Of a stretch of DNA of 64,000 bases, positions 58,514-64,000 are shown one piece after another (positions within the stretch are counted from its first letter, which is position 1; each line of letters opens with the position of its first letter). The position numbers were made by a program, and so were the translations under genes. The notes under the pieces were generated by a model. It made no database searches. It saw only the letters and a program-made list of their open reading frames with translations, and was not told the origin of the DNA. The stretch is from an uncultured Pelagibacteraceae bacterium. Lineage in GTDB: Bacteria; Pseudomonadota; Alphaproteobacteria; Pelagibacterales; Pelagibacteraceae. Location of the stretch: contig CABXOW010000002.1 in assembly GCA_902513955.1 (NCBI GenBank), positions 41,044-105,043 of the forward strand. Direction: 5' to 3'.

Positions 58514-59295
58514 ATAATCTTAATAAATATCTTGTTTTTATTGGCAAAGCTTATGCATTTATCTTTATCTAAGAAAATATTTTTCTTAGATTTTAGAACA
58601 ATACCTTTTAACCCATATTTCTTACAATCTTTTAATGTGTTAAGACCGATTGTTGGTAAATCCATTCTTAAATCCTGTTTTTTCTTAGGTAATTTAATTA
58701 AAATTCCTGCTGATCCTTTTTTTAATTTTGATAACATTTTTTTAGTTCCTTGATTTCCTTCAGTAGCTATAACTTTTTCATCTTTTACAATTAGTGCCTG
58801 AACATGATCTAAACTATTCAATTGATTAAAATAAAGAACTCCTTTTTTAATAGATTTTATTTCTTTAGAATTTGGTTTTAATTTTGTGTAATTTTTAGCT
58901 TTTAATGATAGTTCTGGATTAAAAAAATTTGAACTAATAACTTTTATTTTCTCTTTTTCTAATATTTTGATAATTGCCTTTATAATAGCAGCATCACCTA
59001 GTCTAGCTGCTTTAATCACACTTGGCATGTAATAAATACCTTTGAGATCAAGTCTTAATGTAGAAAATTTAGGTTTAGCTATTTTACCTGCAAACAAAAC
59101 TTTTTTTGATTTTTTTTCTTTAATTAAATTTATTATTTTTCCAAATTTACCAATGCTTAAGCGATTGGAATTTTTATTTTTTTTAAATTTATTATTTTTT
59201 GAAAAATCTATTATAAAATATTTTATTTTTAATTTTATAATTTTTTGAAGAACAATTTCTGAAAAATTAGTATCTCCTAAAAATAATCCTATCAT
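58510..59295 (-). CDS. lpxI: UDP-2,3-diacylglucosamine pyrophosphatase LpxI
   Basis: Hydrolyses UDP-2,3-diacylglucosamine to lipid X; many alphaproteobacteria use LpxI instead of LpxH. The 261-residue protein has FAGKIAKPKFSTLRLDLKG and RLGDAAIIKAI in the N-terminal part, and LVIKLPKKKQDLRMDLPTIG with GLKGIVLKSKKNIFLDKD in the C-terminal catalytic DUF1009 part. The genomic location between lpxA and lpxB supports the call. Confidence 0.92.
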   Translation of the reverse strand: MIGLFLGDTNFSEIVLQKIIKLKIKYFIIDFSKNNKFKKNKNSNRLSIGKFGKIINLIKEKKSKKVLFAGKIAKPKFSTLRLDLKGIYYMPSVIKAARLGDAAIIKAIIKILEKEKIKVISSNFFNPELSLKAKNYTKLKPNSKEIKSIKKGVLYFNQLNSLDHVQALIVKDEKVIATEGNQGTKKMLSKLKKGSAGILIKLPKKKQDLRMDLPTIGLNTLKDCKKYGLKGIVLKSKKNIFLDKDKCISFANKNKIFIKII

Positions 59296-59296
59296 T

Positions 59297-60079
59297 TTAT
59301 TTAGGAAAAGGAGTGCAGATTGGTCTTTTTTTATCTTTTTCTAAAAAATTAACCACTTCTAAAACTAAGTCACTCTTTTTAAAATCTTCATTTAAATTAT
59401 TTAAATTATCAGTTAAATTTTCATTTTTGAATATTTCCTTATAAGCATTGCTTAAAGTCATTATTTCTTTATTTGGAATATTCTTTCTTCTAAGACCAAT
59501 TAAATTTAAACCCTGTAAAACACTTCTATTGCCGTGAGCTATTCCGTACGGAATTATGTCTCTTACAACTCCACACATCCCACCAATCATTGCAGACCTA
59601 CCAACTCTAGTAAATTGCTGAACTGCAGAATTACCACCGATAATAACATTGTCTTCTATTTCTGCATGACCGCCTAGTGGGACATTGTTCGCCAAAATTA
59701 CATCATTTCCAACCATACAATCGTGTGCAATGTGAGAAGAAACCATGAATAAACAGTTATTACCTATTTTTGTTAATCCACCTCCTCCTTTTGTACCAGG
59801 ATTAATGGTAACGTATTCTCTAATTTTATTATTATCTCCAATCTCAAGTTTGGTTTCTTCACCGGCAAATTTTAAATCTTGAGGATCGTTACCAATTGAA
59901 GAAAAAGGATATATCTTGTTATTTTTACCAATCCTAGTGTTACCAACTATACTTACATGAGATTGTATCTCTGTGTTTTCTTCAATTTCAACATTTGGGC
60001 CAATTATTGAATAAGCTCCTATTTTAACATTGGAGGAAATATTTGCTTTAGAGTCTATAATTGCTGTTTTATGTATCAT
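59297..60079 (-). CDS. lpxA: UDP-N-acetylglucosamine acyltransferase LpxA
   Basis: First lipid A step, adding a 3-hydroxyacyl chain to UDP-GlcNAc. The 260-residue protein is a left-handed beta helix of hexapeptide repeats (about 1-185) opening IHKTAIIDSKANISSNVKIG, with REYVTINPGT, the catalytic histidine in SSHIAHDCMVGND (about 125) and the C-terminal helical LRRKNIPNKEIMTLSNAYKEIF. It overlaps lpxD by 4 bp. Confidence 0.97.
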   Translation of the reverse strand: MIHKTAIIDSKANISSNVKIGAYSIIGPNVEIEENTEIQSHVSIVGNTRIGKNNKIYPFSSIGNDPQDLKFAGEETKLEIGDNNKIREYVTINPGTKGGGGLTKIGNNCLFMVSSHIAHDCMVGNDVILANNVPLGGHAEIEDNVIIGGNSAVQQFTRVGRSAMIGGMCGVVRDIIPYGIAHGNRSVLQGLNLIGLRRKNIPNKEIMTLSNAYKEIFKNENLTDNLNNLNEDFKKSDLVLEVVNFLEKDKKRPICTPFPK

Positions 60080-61056
60080 CTATTATCTTTTAAAAATTCT
60101 CTAATATTCTTAGCTGGATAACCCATCACTTTTGAATTGTCTGGTATATCCTTTATCACCCCACTACCACCGGCTATTTCAACATTATCACCAATTTTTA
60201 AATGTCCTGAAATTCCTGCTTGTCCGCCAATTTTAACATTTTTACCAATTACAGAACTGCCTGCAATTCCAACTTGGCCTGCAATAATTGAATTTTCTCC
60301 AATTTTAACATTGTGAGCTATATGAATCTGGTTATCTAAAAATGTATTTGATCCAATGATAGTATTAGACATAGAGCCTCTATCTATAGTGGAGCCACAC
60401 CCAATTTCACAATTATCTTCAATTATAACTATTCCCATATGAGGATATCTTAAATTTTTATTCTGAGTTGGAAAAAAACCAAATCCATGTTTTCCTATAA
60501 TACAATTATCTAAGATTTTAACATTATTTTTTATTAAACTATTTCTGACTATAGTGTTTGAGCCAATTGAACAATTATCTCCAATAGAAACATTTTTTTC
60601 AATAATAGAATTATGACCAATTAAGCAATTTAAACCTATTGATACGTTTTGACCAATTAATACATTTTTACCGAACTTAACCTTATCGTGAAATTTAGTA
60701 TTATTAATTTCCTCTACTGTATCGTCGAAATCATCATTAACAGAATCTGGATAAAATTTAGATGTAATAATAGAGGTTGAAACTAAAACATTATCTACAA
60801 TTATTGGTTTACAACTTTCTGGTAATTCATTTTTTAATTTTTCAGTTGTTATACAATAAGAAGCTTTTGTATTATTAGCTACAGATTTATATTTTAGAGA
60901 ATGAAAGAAAGTAATTTCATCTAATTTAGAATTTTGTAAATCTTTGATATCAACTATTTTTATATCTTCATTATTTTGATTATTTTTTAGATTTAATTCC
61001 TTTAATATGTCTCTTAAATTGAAAGGACCATTATTTTTAAAAAAAGGATTTAACAT
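60076..61056 (-). CDS. lpxD: UDP-3-O-acylglucosamine N-acyltransferase LpxD
   Basis: Third lipid A step, adding the N-linked 3-hydroxyacyl chain. The start is set at ATG 61056 (326 residues), giving the family-like MLNPFFKNNGPFNLRDIL; an in-frame TTG at 61071 would add five residues. An N-terminal uridine-binding domain (about 1-100, ITFFHSLKYKS) is followed by hexapeptide repeats with GSTIDRGSMSNTIIG and the catalytic histidine in QIHIAHNVKIGEN. It lies between fabZ and lpxA. Confidence 0.95.
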   Translation of the reverse strand: MLNPFFKNNGPFNLRDILKELNLKNNQNNEDIKIVDIKDLQNSKLDEITFFHSLKYKSVANNTKASYCITTEKLKNELPESCKPIIVDNVLVSTSIITSKFYPDSVNDDFDDTVEEINNTKFHDKVKFGKNVLIGQNVSIGLNCLIGHNSIIEKNVSIGDNCSIGSNTIVRNSLIKNNVKILDNCIIGKHGFGFFPTQNKNLRYPHMGIVIIEDNCEIGCGSTIDRGSMSNTIIGSNTFLDNQIHIAHNVKIGENSIIAGQVGIAGSSVIGKNVKIGGQAGISGHLKIGDNVEIAGGSGVIKDIPDNSKVMGYPAKNIREFLKDNR

Positions 61057-61107
61057 GATTGCTTTTAACAAAGCAAAGTAGAATAAGTTATCAATATTTA
61101 TTGCTAT

Positions 61108-61554
61108 TTATTTCTTATCTACAATTGTAGCTGACCATATTGCATCAGCCATTTTCTTATTGTCAACAAAAGCTTCACCTTTATACTTCCAAACCCTACC
61201 ATGAGATCTTATTGCTTCAATTTTAAGTAAAAGTTTGCAATCTGGAATAACAGGGCTTCTAAATCTTGCTTTCTCAACACCCATAAGAAAAACAAGTTTA
61301 TTTTCATAAGTAGCTTTGTCTATTCCATGAGCTGTGAGAGCGGCTGCAGTTTGACCAAAGGCCTCAATAATTAGAACGCCAGGCATTACAGGCTGTCCAG
61401 GAAAATGACCTTGTACAAAAAAACTATCCTTCTTAACATTAACTATTCCAGTCGCAGATGTTAATTTTTTAATATCTTGAAGTTCGTCTATTAACAACAT
61501 GGGGTCTCTATGTGGAAGTAAATTTTCAATATCTTTTTTGTTCAAGCTAGTCAT
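61108..61554 (-). CDS. fabZ: 3-hydroxyacyl-[acyl-carrier-protein] dehydratase FabZ
   Basis: Hot-dog-fold dehydratase of fatty acid elongation that also sets the balance of 3-hydroxyacyl chains for lipid A. The 148-residue protein has LLPHRDPMLLIDEL at residue 13 and the catalytic His-Glu pair in HFPGQPVMPGVLIIEAFGQ. It sits directly after skp (no spacer) and before lpxD, the standard order being lpxD-fabZ-lpxA; here fabZ precedes lpxD. Confidence 0.97.
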   Translation of the reverse strand: MTSLNKKDIENLLPHRDPMLLIDELQDIKKLTSATGIVNVKKDSFFVQGHFPGQPVMPGVLIIEAFGQTAAALTAHGIDKATYENKLVFLMGVEKARFRSPVIPDCKLLLKIEAIRSHGRVWKYKGEAFVDNKKMADAIWSATIVDKK

Positions 61555-62082
61555 TTATTTAATATCAATTGTTTTAATTTGATTATCAATAAGTTCAATT
61601 AATTTATTAGTTATGTCATAATTTTTATGTGCTATAAAAACATTTTTTTTGTCAATAATCATATAAATTGAATTATCTGACATATATTTTTCTATGATAG
61701 GATTTATTAAATTCAAAAAATTTACTACGTTTCCATTTCTTTTTTTTTTTAGATCTTCAATTTCTTTATTTTTATTTTTTTTGTATTTTTGAAAATTCAC
61801 CTGTAAAGATTTCATTTCTTTATTAACTTCTTCTTTAGAAATCAAATTTTTTTTAGCTAAAATCTTATTTTCTTCATTTCTGAAACTTTCTTCATTTTCT
61901 TTAAATTTTTCAATTTTTAATTGTTCTTCTTTTTTAAGATTATTTAAAAGAGATTTACCTGCTATTGTATTAGTCAAAATAAAGTCAATATCTAAATAAG
62001 CAACTTTATCTTCTGCCTTAAGATTGCTGACAGATAATAAAACTACAATGGTAATAAAAAAAAAAAAATTAAACAATTTCAT
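61555..62082 (-). CDS. OmpH/Skp-like periplasmic chaperone
   Basis: Periplasmic holdase that keeps unfolded outer-membrane proteins soluble on the way to BamA. The 175-residue precursor has a signal peptide (about 1-23, ending NLKAE) whose Phe run is encoded by a 13-T tract, then the family start KVAYLDIDFILTNT, a long Lys/Glu-rich coiled coil (about 45-115) and the C-terminal strand VFIAHKNYDITNKLI. Sequence conservation of Skp is low; position after bamA is the main support. It overlaps bamA by one base. Confidence 0.88.
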   Translation of the reverse strand: MKLFNFFFFITIVVLLSVSNLKAEDKVAYLDIDFILTNTIAGKSLLNNLKKEEQLKIEKFKENEESFRNEENKILAKKNLISKEEVNKEMKSLQVNFQKYKKNKNKEIEDLKKKRNGNVVNFLNLINPIIEKYMSDNSIYMIIDKKNVFIAHKNYDITNKLIELIDNQIKTIDIK

Positions 62083-64000
62083 TAAAAAGTTGTACCAAGG
62101 TTAAATCTAAAGGACTCAGTTCTGTCACCAGTTTGTTTTGAAATAGGTAAAGCTAAAGTAAAGTTCATTGGACCTACAGGGCTCATCCAATCTAATGCAA
62201 CACCAACAGATGATCTTGTACCATTTCCTTTTATAGATGAATTATAATCAACACCCCAAACATCAGCTACATCTGCAAAAATTAAAAAATCTAAATTTTG
62301 AGAATTTTCAAGCATAAAAGGAAGGCTAGATGCAAAATTAAGAGAATATGCATAGTTACCTCCTATAAAATCATCACCATCTTTAGGACCAACTCTTCCA
62401 TATTCAAACCCTCTAAGTCTGTTTGATGGTATTGATATTCTCTCTGATAATTTGATATTTTTGTTATTTAATGAATTGGCTGATTGAAGATAAAGCGAAA
62501 TTGATGAAAAATTTTTATCATAAAAGCTAAAATACTTAGAATAATTATAATAATTTTTTACTGTATTTGTATCACTTAAAACTGGAACATTAATTGAGTA
62601 AAAAGATTTAAAACCAGAGCTTGTTTGAAATTTTTGATTACGTTTATCATAATTCATGTCAAATTTTAAAAAAGAGTCCCAATAATTACCTTCTTGACTT
62701 TGTTGTTGCGCTGAAGCGGTATTATTTGTTTCAATTTTTTCATAAAAATTAGAACTATTTAAGCCTAGATAAAAATCATTTAGATACTCAAAATTTGTAC
62801 CAATACGGAAGCCAGTTTTATTTGTTTTATATCCAAAAGTTTTATAGTTATTAATTTCGGTTGCTTCTGCTGAAACATAAAGTGATTTATCTGAATTATT
62901 AAAATTAGGATTTGTAATAGAAAACTTTCCTTTAAATTGACTAGTTGATATCAATGCATTTGTATCTAATTTTATACCATTTCCTAAAAAATTATTTTCC
63001 TTAATACCAAAACCAAATGAAGTTCCAGAGGTACCCGCTCCAGCTGTGGCATAAATTTCACCTGTTGGTTTTTCTTCAACAAAAATATTAATTGATTTAG
63101 TTTTATTCTCATCATTATTTATAATTTTTTGTTTTACCTGTTTAAAAAAATTTAAACTTTTTATGTTATTAATAGATTTATTAACCAGAATTTCACTAAA
63201 CGGATCACCTTCATCAAGCATTAATTGATTACGAATTACATTCTCTGCTGTAACTGTATTTCCAAAAATATTAATTCTATCAACATAATATTTTTCTCCC
63301 TCTTCAACAGTAAATTCAAGATTAATTAAATTTTGGTCAATGTTTTCTACAACTTTAGCTTTTATAAACTTGTATTGCTCAAGAGCAGTAATTGCGTCAA
63401 TTTCATCTAGAATTTTGTCTATTGTGTTTATTGAATATGGCTTACCTTTAGTTTTTTTAAATAATTTTTTAATTGAGTTAAAGTTTTTTTCATCAAAATC
63501 AGACGGTAAATTAAGAGTTAGATTACCAAAGGAAATTTTAGAGCCTGTATCGATATTAAATATTAATTCAAAATTATTATCATCAATTAATTTTGCAAAT
63601 GACGAATTTATTTTAACATTATAATAACCATTATTTTTATAAAAGTTTCTTAAAAGTCTTTCATCGAGAATTATAGAATTTTGATTTAAGTATTTTCTAC
63701 CAGAAATAATTTTCCAAAACTTATATTCAGAACTAGTTATAACTCCACGTAATTTTTTTTCTTTAAAAAATTTATTACCAATAAAAGTAATTTTTTTAAT
63801 TTTTGATTTTTTTCCTAAATTTATATTATATGTGATATTTACGAGATTATTTTCAGATTCCTCAATTAATATTTCTAAATCAGATTTATAATATCCTAGA
63901 CTTTTTAGAATATTTTTAATTTTTAATTTTTCTTTTTTAATAAGACTCTCATTATAAGAAGATCTTGATCTTATTGAACTTCCATCTTTTATAATATTTA
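62082..64000 (-). CDS. bamA: Outer membrane protein assembly factor BamA, 5' part missing
   Basis: Core of the BAM complex that inserts beta-barrel proteins into the outer membrane. The frame is open from the window edge (first full codon at 63998) to 62082, giving 638 residues; full-length BamA is about 750-800, so the signal peptide and first POTRA unit(s) are outside. POTRA sequences are visible as KIKKITFIGNKFFKEKKL, KISFGNLTLNLPS and YYVDRINIFGNTVTAENVIRNQL; the barrel includes RLRGFEYGRVGPKDG, the RGF-type motif of loop 6, and ends TESFRFNLGTTF with the terminal Phe. An internal ATG at 63221 is not the start. Confidence 0.96.
   Translation of the reverse strand, partial: NIIKDGSSIRSRSSYNESLIKKEKLKIKNILKSLGYYKSDLEILIEESENNLVNITYNINLGKKSKIKKITFIGNKFFKEKKLRGVITSSEYKFWKIISGRKYLNQNSIILDERLLRNFYKNNGYYNVKINSSFAKLIDDNNFELIFNIDTGSKISFGNLTLNLPSDFDEKNFNSIKKLFKKTKGKPYSINTIDKILDEIDAITALEQYKFIKAKVVENIDQNLINLEFTVEEGEKYYVDRINIFGNTVTAENVIRNQLMLDEGDPFSEILVNKSINNIKSLNFFKQVKQKIINNDENKTKSINIFVEEKPTGEIYATAGAGTSGTSFGFGIKENNFLGNGIKLDTNALISTSQFKGKFSITNPNFNNSDKSLYVSAEATEINNYKTFGYKTNKTGFRIGTNFEYLNDFYLGLNSSNFYEKIETNNTASAQQQSQEGNYWDSFLKFDMNYDKRNQKFQTSSGFKSFYSINVPVLSDTNTVKNYYNYSKYFSFYDKNFSSISLYLQSANSLNNKNIKLSERISIPSNRLRGFEYGRVGPKDGDDFIGGNYAYSLNFASSLPFMLENSQNLDFLIFADVADVWGVDYNSSIKGNGTRSSVGVALDWMSPVGPMNFTLALPISKQTGDRTESFRFNLGTTF

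Noticed and set aside
62082..63221. BamA starting at the ATG at 63221.
   Set aside because: The frame continues upstream to the window edge with clear POTRA sequence, so this ATG is internal.

Overview
The window is a compact, very AT-rich, gene-dense stretch of an alphaproteobacterial chromosome. Gene order, tiny spacers and protein sequences fit the SAR11 clade (Candidatus Pelagibacter or a close relative): ntrY-ntrX-trkA, dgt-argS-nagZ-scpAB-tatABC-serS, tpiA-ppiD-trpEGDC-lexA and bamA-skp-lpxD-fabZ-lpxA-lpxI-lpxB are alphaproteobacterial neighbourhoods, here packed with 1-35 bp overlaps. The assignment rests on pattern recognition; no search was run.

Layout. 1-5.6 kb: gyrA (3' end outside the window), ssb, divergent uvrA. 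5.6-8.2 kb: a PuuD-like membrane protein converging on acetoacetyl-CoA synthetase. 8.2-19 kb: one long leftward block with secDF-yajC, serS, tatABC, scpAB, nagZ, a short membrane protein, argS and dgt. 19-21 kb: erpA-xth converging on an Ldh2-type dehydrogenase. 21-24.3 kb is the least ordinary part: a Zur-like regulator with a 22 bp perfect palindrome at its promoter, a His-rich membrane protein behind it, a divergent PiT-like transporter, a tiny DUF465-like gene, a structured GC-richer intergenic element, a 49-residue zinc-ribbon ORF and an unknown protein. 24.2-30 kb: manC, ilvD, valS and tRNA-Cys/tRNA-Asn. 30-35.4 kb: a Cro/C1-type regulator, the aapJQMP general amino-acid ABC transporter with a terminator after aapJ, and tRNA-Arg. 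35.4-41.4 kb: trkH, trkA, ntrX and an ntrY that is split by a frameshift at an A8 tract. 41.4-50 kb: ispDF-pgpA-pncC converging on ratA-lipA-ftsB-eno-kdsA-pyrG-secG-tpiA. 50-57.4 kb: ppiD, trpEGDC, lexA (with two SOS-box-like sites) and gltX. 57.4-64 kb: lipid A and envelope genes lpxB-lpxI-lpxA-lpxD-fabZ-skp-bamA, with the 5' end of bamA outside the window.

Most genes are housekeeping: replication and repair, protein export (SecDF-YajC-SecG, Tat), outer-membrane assembly (BamA, Skp, Lpx, KdsA), aminoacyl-tRNA synthetases (Ser, Arg, Val, Glu), and tryptophan, isoleucine/valine, isoprenoid and lipoate biosynthesis. The points of most interest are the zinc-type regulatory divergon, the broken or slippage-dependent ntrY next to an NtrX that lacks both the GAFTGA motif and the Walker B glutamate, the tandem LexA boxes ending two bases before the lexA start codon, paired palindromes before aapJ, and the small accessory island at 23.4-24.2 kb.
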